DNA of 64,000 nucleotides from Erpobdella octoculata (Eukaryota > Annelida > Clitellata > Hirudinida > Erpobdellidae): the NCBI GenBank assembly GCA_963978895.1, contig OZ022243.1, forward strand, positions 8,128,043 through 8,192,042, read 5' to 3'. The notes beneath the pieces were generated by a model. That model was not told the DNA's origin and did no database searches. It was given only the letters and a program-made list of their open reading frames with translations. Below are positions 46,014-57,097 of the stretch, piece by piece (position 1 is the stretch's first letter; each line of letters opens with the position of its first letter). Position numbers and translations under genes: made by a program.

Positions 46014-47320
46014 TGTCATTGATTGAAACGCAAACAAAGTTATATGTCGTTCAAAAAGATTAACATTCCTTGGAACTGAGTGGAGGTGATATAAAGATAT
46101 GTTTTGCAATTCTGTTTACTAGTGGTTACCCACCTCTCCCATTACGACGATGCTACTGGGAACCAGCAGATGATGTACATAATGTTGCCATTAATAAAGC
46201 ATTGTCTCAAAATAGATATGAACAAATAATGCAATATCTTCATTTAGCAGACGATACAATTTTTTTTCAACAGACAGAATGGCATATGTCAGACCTAATT
46301 TCATTGCTGAATGAGAGATTTTTACGATTTTTTCCAGAAGAGGCATCCCTGTCAATAGACGAGTCAATGATTTCCTATTATGGTTGACATGAAATCAAAC
46401 AGTTTATTAGAGGTAAACCCCATTAGGTGTATTCAGTTTGAGCCATAACAGGGATCTAGTGGAAAAATTGATTTTAACTTTGGTCTGGGGGGTTCGATAA
46501 TATTAGAATTGGTATCAGAATTGACCCCTGCAAAGTATCAGTTGTTTTTTTATTTTTTTAACCAACATTCGTTTTCTGAACAGACTGAAGGAAATGGTTA
46601 TTGGTGACGCTGGCACTGTGCGTGTACACCGTACTAAAAATTGTCCTCTTATCGCACCTGAGGCCATGAAACAATTACCTCGTGGTTTGTCAGATCATCG
46701 ATTAGACCAGAACATTGGCATACCTAGTCGTGGTAAGATGGAGCAACAACAGTGTTGTCACAGTTGCTTCGAATTGCTATGGCGTCAAAACCTATGGACA
46801 AGCACAGCGATGGTCATATGCTGAAAAAAAAAGAATCACAATCCCACAGCCACATCTCATTTCTCAGTATAACAATAGCATAGGAGAAATGGATAGAATG
46901 AATTAGAATATTTCAGCATACAGAATAAGCATTTGTTTTAAAAATAGTGGTGGTTTTTTTGCGTACTGTGTTAATGTCCAATGTATACTGTCTGGATGCT
47001 CTATCGTATGACGGTAAGACACAAAACATTGCCAATGGATCAACTGCAGTTTAGGCGTTCTGTGACAGCTTCGTATTTCTGTCAGTATGGCATGAACAGA
47101 TTGACTGTACTTGTGCAATTGGTTGTCCTAAAGATAAAAATCAACGAATTTTTCCCGAAGTTTGATATGACGGCCAAAATCACATGATCACTCCTGGTGG
47201 CACCCAGCGACAAAGCGGAGTGCGTGGAAAAAAAACTACAAAGGTGTGTAGCAGATTTAACGTTGGACTTTTAGTGTGGTGTTTTGCTGCTTTTCATTTT
47301 TTGGACAGCAACAACTATTG
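46014..47320 (+). pseudogene. piggyBac-family transposase, decayed
   Basis: Successive frames carry recognisable piggyBac transposase (DDE_Tnp_1_7/PGBD-like) blocks in order: LYVVQKD and LELSGGDIKICFAI; YPPLPLRRCYWEP; QIMQYLHLADD; FPEEASLSIDESMISYYG (region of the first catalytic Asp); KNCPLIAPE; VVRWSNNSVVTVASNCYG; RITIPQPHLISQYNNSIGEM then DRMN; MDQLQFRRS; and a C-terminal GGTQR...VCSRFNVGL remnant of the Cys-rich region. Stops and frameshifts interrupt it after 46387, around 46560-46600, near 46905 and after 47187. TTAA-flanked termini were not identified. It is inactive. Confidence 0.85.
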
Positions 47321-47329
47321 ATTAACTGA

Positions 47330-49335
47330 AAATATTTAAACTTCATTTTGTTTCAAGTTTTACGTGGTTTTTGGCTTGTGTCAGTCAGAATGTAACTGAT
47401 AAACTAAGTGCTAGTGCTATAAAGTCTGGGCCAAATTTTAGTGACTTTTAAGTTTGTAAAAGTTACATTACATGTTGAAGTACAATATAAATACTCAAAT
47501 AAACTTTTTTTAAACCAAGTTTCTCATATACGCTGAATAGAAAAAACATGCTCTGTCTATATAAAATTTGTTAATATACCCACACACAGTAAATTTACAA
47601 AGATTTTTTGTACATTTATTTAATGATTACAACTTGGTAGTCTGTTTAAATGTATGCCGGCTAGCTATATCTAGTGAAAGATTCGTTATCCGTCAAGAGA
47701 CACCACCCGATAGTGAAACGTGAACGCTTAAGTCTTTCTTTTTCACCGAGGTTGTTCGGCCGAGGTATTCCCTTGTTCCAGAATACATAAGCATGTTAAA
47801 AACGTTTAATATACAGTTTTGATTTAATAATAATCGGATAGAAATGTCTATCTAATTGGTTGTTGTTGAAAAAATAGAAAGAGTAGTATTGTTATTAGTC
47901 GGATAAAGCGCAAGGCACATTGCCTTTTTGCTTCCTAATAATAATCAATATGATCACTCAAATTTTTTTAGTAGCCACGCTACGTCCTCTTTTCCAATGC
48001 TATTGAAAAAGAAAAAACAAGAGCTTCAAAAATACCTCTGGTCTGTAAATGATTGAATTAAAGTGAAATATTGAAAAATATTTGTCTGTCATCAGTATTG
48101 TTTTGCAATAAAAGAACCGATATGATTACAGATTTGCAAATTTTCTATAAAACCCTTGACGCAGAATGTGCGGAATTAATCAAAAAGTCAACAGTTTATC
48201 TACTAGGGGAAACAGTAGAAAACTAGTTCAAGATAATTTTAGGCAAGATGTTAGGAAGCCTTGAGTAATCTCAGTTTTGACCTTTAACCAGTTTGAATAA
48301 GAATCATTTATTCACATTCGAAAAGATCTGTTGACAAAGAAGCCATGAATTCATGACAATGTTTTTCTAACAACATCATATTTTTCAACTTTTATAACAA
48401 AGTGCTATATGGGATTTTATAAAATGTTTTCCGATATCAGTGTAAACTACATGGCATTCTTTATAAAATAATACAGACCTTATTAGAAAAAAACATTGCT
48501 TTGGATCTTTGGATTTTTTTGGATCTCATAGGGCTTTCATCCATTAAAAGCTCTTGTATATGTGGTTCCGCTAACTGGTTTCATTACTGACAAGTAGAAT
48601 TATTGCTGAAGTTTTACTTTTTTGTAAATGACATTTGAAAAATAATCCTTAACAGTTTCACCAATAAAATAATCGATGAAGTTTTTATAAACATTTGTTT
48701 ATAGGCTTAGAAGGTAAAAAGGCTGCAAATAACTTAATATTTTGCCTAGTGAATGCATTAAGCAATTATGATAAAAGTTTTGATTTGTATAATAAGTTAA
48801 TGTGATCCATTTTGAATAATTCACATTTGCCTATACAGGAAAAATACGAAAATAGCACTACAAAACATATACTTCAACTAATGGTTTCAACTCACAATTT
48901 TATGTTGTGAAATTAATGAACAAATGAGACTGACTAAATATAGAAACAAAACAATATGTTATTATTATTAGTTTTAAATTGTTTGTGAGTTTCTTAATTG
49001 ACAAAAATTGAATCTACTCAAGGAATTAAAAACATGAAACGATCATTTTATTTACAACTCAGCTCTATGTTTAAAAACTAAAACTTTCAATTAACTTTGC
49101 ATGTAAAACACAAAACAAATAATTTATTCCGCAAAAATTATTTTTTATTTAAATTGACTAACTGAAATCTGCTGCGATTTTTTAAGCTTAACGACTCACA
49201 TTCATTTAGTTTATTTAAACAACAGGAGAAATTAATTAGTTTGCCGACCAATTAGAATATATATATATATATTGTGAAATATATATATTTACTGCTCTGA
49301 GAAATTTTTCTTTTTAGAGAGCACGTTAAATAAAT
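47330..49335. other. AT-rich DNA, no feature recognised
   Basis: No reading frame or bounded repeat stands out. CTGATAAACTAAGTGCTAGT near 47.40 kb may be part of the piggyBac 3' region. Confidence 0.35.
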
Positions 49336-49336
49336 A

Positions 49337-49339
<3 letters not shown>

Positions 49340-49400
<61 letters not shown>
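49340..49400. repeat. (AT)n at the left edge of the Ty3 element
   Basis: A 61-bp AT run abuts the LTR at 49401. A longer run lies on the other side (54673-54789). The LTR element therefore sits in an AT microsatellite, which hides its TSD. Confidence 0.9.
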
Positions 49401-49404
<4 letters not shown>

Positions 49405-49603
49405 ATAATATTCAGGTTCTTTGAAAATGGTCCTTTATTACTTAGAAGAAATACACACTTAATCAAAGAAACTTGTATCTTAGTAACTGTAATTAAGATT
49501 GGTTGATTGAAGTTATGTAAACACTCACTGTATATTTTCTGATCTTTCTTAGTTATGAATCTTCTGAGGTTTATCAGCCTCGATTATAAACCATAGATAT
49601 AAA
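49401..49603 (-). repeat. 3' LTR
   Basis: On the minus strand it runs from TTTATATCTATGGTTTATAA to GAATATTATAACA. It includes a TATAA-like motif near its start and AATAAA near 49435, a possible polyadenylation signal. It ends in CA but does not start with the usual TG. Confidence 0.93.
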
Positions 49604-49604
49604 A

Positions 49605-49617
49605 CTACCCTCTTCTT
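49605..49617 (-). promoter_or_regulatory. Polypurine tract
   Basis: AAGAAGAGGGTAG lies directly before the 3' LTR on the minus strand and overlaps the pol stop codon (TAA at 49616-49618). This is the expected site for plus-strand DNA priming. Confidence 0.75.
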
Positions 49618-52294
49618 AATCCTGTTCGTCCCGAACAGTTTCATTGCCTCCATAATATTTGGCAAGGCGGTCAACATGAATTACTTTCATCTTAGTACGT
49701 TGGCCCTTTTGAATCCGGTAGATGACATCATTGATCTTTTTAATAATTCTATATGGTCCTACCCAGTCTTGTTGAAGTTTAGGTGATTTCCCAATTTTAC
49801 GTTGTGGATTGTAGAACCACACCAAATCATTTTCTTTAAACTCTTTCATATTTGATTGACGATCATACCGAGTTTTCATTCTTTCGCTGGCTGCTTTGAT
49901 CCTATTTCGGGCTACAAAATGAATTTCATTTAACCGAGTCCGCAATTGTGAGGCATACTCGCTTTCCGATTCTACTTTGTCTCCCGGACTTCCAAACATA
50001 AGATCGCAAGGAAGTCGCATCTCCCGTCCAAATAACATTTTACTTGGAGTGGCCTTCGTCGTGTTGTGGACCGATCCTCTGTAAGCCATCAAAAATAACG
50101 GAATGTGTTTATCCCAATCAACTTGGTTTTCACCGACCATTTTAGACAAGTGCTGTTGAATAGTTCGATTAAATCGTTCCACCATACCGTCAGACTGAGG
50201 ATGAAGGGGAGTTGTGCGGGTTTTATGTATGCCTAAAACACGGCACATTTCTCTAAACAGCTGTGAATCAAAGTTCCTGCCCTGATCTGAATGGAGCTCC
50301 ATTGGTACTCCATAGCGACTAACCCAGCCATCAACAACAACGTTGGCAACTGTCACTGCTTCTTGATTAGGTATAGCAAAAACCTCTGGCCATTTTGTAA
50401 AATAATCTATGACCACAAGAATGTACTTATTGCCAGATTTTGACACTGGAAATGGACCTGCTAAATCTATAGCAATTCTTTCAAAAGGGGAACCTACATT
50501 GTACTGTTGTAAATGGCCCTTTGTTTTAGCGTGTGGTCCTTTACTAGCGGCACAGGTATCACATTTTTTACACCATTCCTCTACATCCATCTTACAGTAT
50601 ACCCAATAAAATCTTTGGCGGATCTTGTCCAACGTTTTATTCATCCCTAGATGTCCCCATGATACTCCGGAGTGCATTTGTTGGAGCACTTCTGGCACTT
50701 TTAATTTTGGAATAATTAATTGCAAAACATTGGTGGAACCATCAGTGCTTTCCCAAATTCTTTTTAGAGATCCGTTTACAATCCTTAGAGAGTCCCATTG
50801 TGCCCAATACGATTTAGTAGCAGGACTCAATTCAGAAATCTCTTGCCAGTCAGGTTTCTTCCCTTCTTCCATCCATCTCAAAATCGGCCCTATATCATCA
50901 TCTTTTAACTGTTCGTCTCGAATCACATCATCTGACCAAGTGTCGTCAATTTGAAACCGTACCTGAAAACACTGATTATTCATTTCCTTCCCCTCCATGC
51001 GAATGCAATACTTACATTCATCATTGCAAGGTCGTCGTGACAGTGCGTCAGCATTTTTGTGCTGTTCACCCTTCCGATGCTGAATTTCAAACTCGTATGA
51101 TTGTAAACGTTCGATCCACCTAGCCACTTGTTCTTCTGGATTTTTAAAATTTAAAAGCCATTTCAAAGCAGCGTGATCCGTTCTCAACAAAAACTTTTGA
51201 CCATATAAATACTTGTGAAAGTGCTTAATAGAATCAACGATTGCTAATAACTCACGTCTGGTGACGCAATAATTGCGCTCCGGTTTCGACAAAGTTCTGC
51301 TATAATAAGCTATAACCTTTTCATTACCGTCAATAATTTGACTAAGCACTGCCCCTATTCCTTCATTGCTTGCATCTGTGTCTAATAGGAAATCTTTTCC
51401 AGGGATTGGATACGACAGAACTGGCGTCAAACTCAAAGCTATTTTTAACCGTTCGAACGCCTGTTGATTTGCCTCTGACCAATCAAACGGTGCATTCTTT
51501 TCTGTAAGCTTATATAGTTCCTTTGCAATGCTGGAAAAGCTGGCTACAAATCGTCGATAATATGTACACAAACCAAGAAAGCTTCTTAATTCTTGAGAAT
51601 TTCTCGGAACAGGCCAATGGTTAACCGCTTCAATTTTCTCAGGATCGGTTCCTACCCCTTCGGCAGAAACTATATGACCAAGATATTTCACCTTGCTTTT
51701 GAAAAGTGCACACTTCGACGGATTTAGCTTCATACCAGCATCTCGGATCCTCTGGAAAACTTCTCCAAGATTGTGTAGATGCTCTTCAAACGTCTTTCCA
51801 ACAACAATAATGTCGTCCAAATAAACAAGACACGTCCTCCAATTTAATCCTTGTAACACATACTCCATAAGTCGCTCGAAAGTTGCGGGTGCGTTGCACA
51901 AGCCAAATGGCATCACTGTAAATTGCCACAATCCTTCACCTATTGAAAAGGCAGTTTTTTCGCGATCCTGGGGATGTATTCCCACCTGCCAATATCCACT
52001 CTTAAGATCTAAAGTAGAAAACATTCGAGATCCCGCAAGTGTATCGATGGTGTCATCGATTCTGGGCAAAGGGTAACTATCTTTTTGTGTGACCTCGTTC
52101 AACATTCTGTAGTCGACACAAAAACGTAGCGAGTTATCTTTCTTCCTTACAAGTACTACAGGTGAACTCCATGGACTATTGGATGGTTCAATAACTCCTT
52201 GTTTCTTCATCTTTTCTAGCATCTTTCTAGCTTCTTCTCGTTTTGCCAGTGGAAGCCTTCGTGGCAGTTGACGAATGGGCTCTGTATTTCCAGT
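49616..52294 (-). CDS. Ty3-type pol: reverse transcriptase, RNase H, integrase
   Basis: The open frame runs from just after the TGA at 52297-52295 to TAA at 49616-49618. The first Met is at 52222 (868 residues from there). Numbering from that Met: RT has LDLKSGYWQ (first catalytic Asp about 72) and YLDD at 134-137. RNase H starts with FLLDTDAS (about 278) and carries RTDHAALKW. Integrase has the HHCC zinc site (H517, H524, C551, C554), catalytic D586, D646 (HSDQG) and E682 (VERFNR), with 35 residues between the last two as is classic, and a GPY/F-type module (DWVGPYRI) near the end. All key residues are intact. Expression would need readthrough of the upstream TGA, or the enzyme is cut off by a recent nonsense mutation. 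Confidence 0.95.
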   Translation of the reverse strand, partial: TGNTEPIRQLPRRLPLAKREEARKMLEKMKKQGVIEPSNSPWSSPVVLVRKKDNSLRFCVDYRMLNEVTQKDSYPLPRIDDTIDTLAGSRMFSTLDLKSGYWQVGIHPQDREKTAFSIGEGLWQFTVMPFGLCNAPATFERLMEYVLQGLNWRTCLVYLDDIIVVGKTFEEHLHNLGEVFQRIRDAGMKLNPSKCALFKSKVKYLGHIVSAEGVGTDPEKIEAVNHWPVPRNSQELRSFLGLCTYYRRFVASFSSIAKELYKLTEKNAPFDWSEANQQAFERLKIALSLTPVLSYPIPGKDFLLDTDASNEGIGAVLSQIIDGNEKVIAYYSRTLSKPERNYCVTRRELLAIVDSIKHFHKYLYGQKFLLRTDHAALKWLLNFKNPEEQVARWIERLQSYEFEIQHRKGEQHKNADALSRRPCNDECKYCIRMEGKEMNNQCFQVRFQIDDTWSDDVIRDEQLKDDDIGPILRWMEEGKKPDWQEISELSPATKSYWAQWDSLRIVNGSLKRIWESTDGSTNVLQLIIPKLKVPEVLQQMHSGVSWGHLGMNKTLDKIRQRFYWVYCKMDVEEWCKKCDTCAASKGPHAKTKGHLQQYNVGSPFERIAIDLAGPFPVSKSGNKYILVVIDYFTKWPEVFAIPNQEAVTVANVVVDGWVSRYGVPMELHSDQGRNFDSQLFREMCRVLGIHKTRTTPLHPQSDGMVERFNRTIQQHLSKMVGENQVDWDKHIPLFLMAYRGSVHNTTKATPSKMLFGREMRLPCDLMFGSPGDKVESESEYASQLRTRLNEIHFVARNRIKAASERMKTRYDRQSNMKEFKENDLVWFYNPQRKIGKSPKLQQDWVGPYRIIKKINDVIYRIQKGQRTKMKVIHVDRLAKYYGGNETVRDEQD

Positions 52295-54439
52295 TCAAAT
52301 TCGGTGTTCAACGATCTTTGTTTTCCCATTGTCTTCTTCGTCAATAGCTATTATATCACAATATTCTTCAATCAGCGTTTCCGCTTTGACATGGTCCATT
52401 GGTTTTAATGAAGTTTTAGCGGCTTCAAGCAGATTTTGAATTTGCGAGTACTTCATTCTCTTTTTATTATTATTTTTACCAACCACTGTGGTACATGCCA
52501 CTATGTGATCGACTGGGCTGCATACCGCAATTTCATCACCTTTTGTTATTTGCTTTTCGCATTCTGTCACATTCATAACTCTGACTGGCACGTAGCTTCC
52601 TGACTCCGTTCGTACCAGTGTTTTTCCAATCATTAATCCATGTTTTTCAACTCCGTTCAGGGGCTCGATGAACCCAACAACTCTTAAGTTTTTCTCATTC
52701 TCTATTCTTGCCCAAACCAAAGATTCCGACTGAGCAGGTACAATGATGCTCTTTGTTACCAATACTCGCTTTATCGAATTTGTTTCGCCTTTATAGCAAA
52801 CAGGTATTTCCATATTTCCCTGTCTGAATGTTCCCATTTTTAAGTCCACTGCAAATCCCTGAATTCTCATAAAGTCAAGCCCAAGTAGGCATTCTTCTTC
52901 TATATCAGCAACCAAAAACTGATGCTGAAAAGTCTTATTTCCCAGCCTTATTTCAGTTTGAATTTTGCCAACTACTGGAACAAGCTCTCCTGTTGCAGTC
53001 TTTAAACGGATGTGCTTTCCACCTTGTAAAACCTCTCCTTTCGCCAAACAAGGTTTAATGATTGAACAAGAAGCTCCCGTATCAATAATAAACTTACAAT
53101 TTCTCATTCCTAATCTACCTTCCACAAATAAACTAGTTCCTTTTCCAAGAACGGTAACTGGCACAACTCTGCAAGGCAAATTATCTTTTACCTTCACAGA
53201 ATTTGATTTTCTCTTGTTGGATTGGGCCTTTATGGGTTTTCCTTGTTTGACATCATTACGCCTACAGTGATCCATTTTCTCCTGTTGCCTGGGTCTAAAC
53301 ATCTGAATTATACAGTCTTTTTGTAGATGTCCCGGTTTTCCACAACTCCAGCAGCGTGGTGAGCTATTCCCTTTCCAGTTAATTCTTTCCTTAATAACTC
53401 TCCGGACTCGATCATCCAGTTCATCTTCGTCCTTGCTTCCCAATTTTTTTACGTGACGAGACCCATCAGATGGCTCCACAGAGGCTTCATAATTTATTGC
53501 AAATGTCAAAGCTTCGCTGGGACTAGCTACGCGGGCAACCCTAAGAGCCTTTTGGGTTTCAGAGTTCTTCAAGGCTGCTATGAATCCATCCGCAATAATT
53601 GTATTGAGGACATTTCGAGGGCACAAGGGATATCCCAGATTTGCGAGTCGTTCTATATCCGCTCCCAGCTGTTGCAAGCTTTCTTCGGGTTTCTGGCGTC
53701 GACACTTGAGTTGAGCTCGAAAAATTTCTGGCGCGTGTTGATTACCGAATCTGCTCTCGAGAACCTTCACGATTGCATCGTAATCATCACTATCTGCAAT
53801 AAGCTCGAGAAGCTGTAAGGCTTCTCCCCTCAAAGAAAATACCAGATTTTCCGCCTTCTGCTGGCTGGTTAACCAATTATTTTTCCTGGCAGCAATTTCA
53901 AATTGAGCTTTGTAGACGGACCATGACACAGTGCCATCAAAAGCCGGGGTCTTGGCATGTTCAACGGAATAAATTCTTTCTTGGATATGGCAACCATTCT
54001 GTACTTGTTTGACCATATTGTTCAATCTTGTTTCGATTTCTCCGACGTTTTCTTTTACCAGCTTCTCTAGGTTACTGACTCTGTTTTCAACTTCTGATAA
54101 ACGAAACCGATCGTCAATAATTAGCTCTTCAATTCTTCGTTGCGCTGCTCTGTTCTCTTCTTGTGCTGCTCTGTTTTCTTCTTGTGCTGCTCTGTTTTCT
54201 TCTTGTGCTGCTCTGTTTTCTTCTTGTGCTGCTATGCTTTCCTCTCTCATCAATGTCATCAATTCCATTGGGGTTTTGATTTCAAACTCAAAAGTATCTG
54301 GGTCTTTTCCTTCACCTTCGAGAGATTGTTGCAGCCTTTCTTTTAGCTCGTTCTTTTTGCCAATAGTAGATAAACCCCTCAGAAGAAGCTGCCCTTTTAA
54401 ATCTGAGCACTTCAATTCTTCCAAAGTAATTAAACCCAT
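52295..54439 (-). CDS. Ty3-type gag-protease, ending at an in-frame TGA
   Basis: The start is MGLITLEELK at 54439, just after the primer-binding site. The frame is open further upstream, but that part lies in the PBS and LTR. The 714-residue protein begins with a SAP-like helix pair (residues about 1-40). Then come a coiled coil built from EENRAAQ repeats (about 71-103), a gag capsid region (about 160-330, with SWSVYKAQFE), a CCHC knuckle CWSCGKPGHLQKDC (about 363-376), and an aspartic protease with IIDTGASCS (DTG about 453-455). It ends with KIVEHRI then TGA, in the protease-RT linker where elements of this group usually read straight through. Nothing else is damaged. Confidence 0.93.
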   Translation of the reverse strand: MGLITLEELKCSDLKGQLLLRGLSTIGKKNELKERLQQSLEGEGKDPDTFEFEIKTPMELMTLMREESIAAQEENRAAQEENRAAQEENRAAQEENRAAQRRIEELIIDDRFRLSEVENRVSNLEKLVKENVGEIETRLNNMVKQVQNGCHIQERIYSVEHAKTPAFDGTVSWSVYKAQFEIAARKNNWLTSQQKAENLVFSLRGEALQLLELIADSDDYDAIVKVLESRFGNQHAPEIFRAQLKCRRQKPEESLQQLGADIERLANLGYPLCPRNVLNTIIADGFIAALKNSETQKALRVARVASPSEALTFAINYEASVEPSDGSRHVKKLGSKDEDELDDRVRRVIKERINWKGNSSPRCWSCGKPGHLQKDCIIQMFRPRQQEKMDHCRRNDVKQGKPIKAQSNKRKSNSVKVKDNLPCRVVPVTVLGKGTSLFVEGRLGMRNCKFIIDTGASCSIIKPCLAKGEVLQGGKHIRLKTATGELVPVVGKIQTEIRLGNKTFQHQFLVADIEEECLLGLDFMRIQGFAVDLKMGTFRQGNMEIPVCYKGETNSIKRVLVTKSIIVPAQSESLVWARIENEKNLRVVGFIEPLNGVEKHGLMIGKTLVRTESGSYVPVRVMNVTECEKQITKGDEIAVCSPVDHIVACTTVVGKNNNKKRMKYSQIQNLLEAAKTSLKPMDHVKAETLIEEYCDIIAIDEEDNGKTKIVEHRI
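54150..54240 (-). repeat. 21-bp coding tandem repeat in gag
   Basis: About four near-identical 21-bp units encode the heptad EENRAAQ. Seven residues per unit keeps the coiled-coil register whatever the copy number. Confidence 0.9.
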
Positions 54440-54449
54440 TTCCAAAAGT

Positions 54450-54467
54450 ATCCTGCTTCTGACACCA
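54450..54467 (-). promoter_or_regulatory. Primer-binding site
   Basis: TGGTGTCAGAAGCAGGAT on the minus strand starts two bases inside the 5' LTR end. TGG pairs with the CCA end of a tRNA. I do not assign the tRNA. Confidence 0.8.
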
Positions 54468-54469
54468 GT

Positions 54470-54789
<320 letters not shown>

Positions 54790-54825
54790 AAACGGAAGAG
54801 AGTCACTGTTCTAAAAGGGGTATCC

Positions 54826-54974
54826 GGACGATCGCACATAGGACTTTCACACATAGGACTATCCCCCATAGATTTTCGCTCATAGGTCTTTTGCTCATAG
54901 GATCATCGCACATAAACCTTTCGCACATAGGATGTTTGCTCGTAAGACTATCGCTCATAGGACGTTAGCCAATA
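54826..54974 (+). repeat. MULE left terminal array, 10 x 15 bp
   Basis: Units such as GGACGATCGCACATA, GGACTTTCACACATA and AGACTATCGCTCATA, all 15 bp except one of 14. The GGAC start and CATA end are conserved, and the middle varies. Confidence 0.95.
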
Positions 54975-55179
54975 AATTAACGCTGGAGACTCATTTGCTC
55001 GCTTTGAAATGAATTCAACAGATTTATCTCGCCAGAAAAACAATAGCTTTGATGTGCAACGATCACTTTGAAGTGAATTTAACAGATAAATTCCTAGAAA
55101 AGTGATCGCTTGGAAATGAACTCAACAAATTTAAACACGGTGCAGTATATAAAGGCATAGTAAGAAAGCCTAATAAAAA

Positions 55180-55339
55180 CTCCGCCTTTGGAAACCAGTC
55201 CCAAGCCTGGAGAAAGGAGGAGGGAAAAGTTAAAAGGATCAAATTATGATCCACGACTGGAAGTACTTAGGTGCTTCTGACACAGCCGTTTCAGTCTTAA
55301 AACACTTGGTGTAAAGGACTATAAACTATGATAAAAAAA
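55180..55339 (+). mobile_element. SINE-2 copy c, inserted in the MULE
   Basis: It is flanked by CCTAATAAAAA at 55169-55179 and 55340-55350 (11-bp TSD). It runs from TCCGCCTTTGGAAACCAGTC and CCCAAGCCTGGAGAAAGG to ATAAACTATGATAAAAAAA. It sits right at the 5' edge of the transposase reading frame and contributes the ATG at 55328, so the current first Met is SINE-derived. Confidence 0.88.
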
Positions 55340-56782
55340 CCTAATAAAAAAGTCGTGAAAATTTTAGATATGGAAGGTACATTTGGTATTTCGAAAACAG
55401 GAAAACAAACATTTATTTTGAATGGTTTCGAATATTACAAACATAAAGTTAATACAGAAGGATTACAGTTTTGGCGCTGCAGCAAGGCACAAAGTATTAA
55501 ATGTAAAGCAAACTTGGTAAGTGATGGGACGAAGGTGATTAGAATAAACATCGCCCATGATTATTCACGAAGGCAACATCGCCCGGGTACTCGCCAGAAA
55601 AGCGATCGGAGAAATGAAAACTACAATGAGCAGTACACTTGCCGGATGCAGCGCAACGCAAAGTTTAGTTTCTTCCCAGCTTCCTGATCACGTTCTGATG
55701 GCTCTACCAAAGAAGTCTTCTCTGGGACGGATTTTGCGTCGCCATCAACAAAAGGTGTTATCTTCAGGTGACATTGAATCAGCTTTTCCTCCGCCTCCAA
55801 AGGACTTAACATTTGCAGTTCCCGATCGTTTTGCCGAGTTCGTTCTGTACGACTCTGGTCCAGGCCCAGATCGACTGCTGATTTGCGGATTTAACGAACT
55901 GTTAGACGGCTTAGCGAGATCGTCATTCTGGCTTGCAGACGGTACATTTAAAGTCGTGCCAAGTATTTACTTTCAACTCTACACCATACATTTTCAGTTC
56001 GTTACCGGTGTGAATCCTGTGGCCATTTACTGCTTGTTACCAAATAAGACACGAGAGATATATAACCGCATGCTTATTGCGATTAAAGGATTAGTTCCAG
56101 TTGCAAATCCTACAAATGTCCTCGTTGATTTTGAGTCGGCCAGTATTGGTGCTTTTCGTGATGCATTTCCGAATGCCCGTGTGGCTGGTTGTTATTTTCA
56201 TCCGTCGCAAAACATAATTCGCAAAGTTTACCAAATTGGCATGAAACTAGATTATGAACAAAATGATGAGGTGCGTAGATCAGTACGTTGTCTCGCGGGG
56301 CTAGCGCTTGTACCTGTCAATGACATCGTTGAGTCATTCGAGACCCTTGCTGAGTCAATGCCACAAATTGAACATATGAATGAACTACTAGCTTATTTCG
56401 AGCACACGTACATATGTGGTCGTCGTTTGAGAGGTCGAGTTGAAAATTACGGACCCCATTATTCTCCATCGAAACACGGAATCAGCGTGACGCTGCCGCT
56501 GATGGTTTAGCAAGAACGACAAATATAGTAAAAGGTTGGCACCACGGCCTACAGGTTTTATTGCAGTGCAGTCACCCGACATTGTGGAAATTCCTATCAG
56601 AACTCAAGAATGACTGTTCGAAGCAGAAGCCATCATTTCTACAGGGATCAACAGGTACAGAACAACCAGCCGTCAAACGCTACCGAATCCTTCGAGATTG
56701 CGTAATGAGGGCAGTAGCCACTTATGGGCAGACAGATATTATAACCTACCTTCGTTCTATGGCGTACTTATCGTATAACTAA
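55328..56782 (+). pseudogene. MULE transposase with N-terminal FLYWCH zinc finger
   Basis: Segment 1 (to about 55565) encodes a FLYWCH finger: GFEYYKHKVN, FWRC, CKANLV, then IAHDYS. A frameshift near 55565 moves to segment 2 (to about 56463) with the MULE core: ARSSFWLADGTFKVVP (first Asp), NVLVDFESASIGAF (second Asp), and GCYFHPSQNIIRKVYQIG. A second frameshift near 56463 leads to TTNIVKGWHHGLQ and SHPTLWKFLSEL, ending at 56782. No in-frame stops occur within the three segments, so inactivation is recent. The ATG at 55328 lies in a SINE. MEGTFGISKTG at about 55370 is a better original start. The transposase would cut and join at the 15-bp-array ends. Confidence 0.9.
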
Positions 56783-56947
56783 ATATTTTCTAAACTTGTA
56801 ACAGTGAACATTCATATAATTAAATACTAGGTGCAGTTAATAAAAATATGAATATGAATAATAATAAAAAGAGCCAATATTATTTTTTTTTTCATAATCG
56901 GTGTTCTGTTATGTTGGAAGTTTATAAATCGGTTCAAATAGTACAAA
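56783..56947. other. MULE 3' untranslated segment
   Basis: AT-rich spacer between the transposase end and the right terminal array. Confidence 0.6.
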
Positions 56948-57097
56948 TATGAGTAAACGTCCTATCAGCAAACGTCCTATGAGTGAAAGCCCTATGAGCG
57001 AAAGTCTTATGTGCGATCGTCCTATGAGTCACAGTCCTATGTGCGATCGTCCTATGACTCACAGTCCTATGTGCAGAAAGCCTATGTGCTATAGTCC
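56948..57097 (-). repeat. MULE right terminal array, 10 x 15 bp
   Basis: Plus-strand units TATGAGTGAAAGCCC, TATGTGCGATCGTCC and TATGAGTCACAGTCC, all exactly 15 bp. They are the inverse of the left array. TAGAATC follows as the terminus. Confidence 0.95.
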
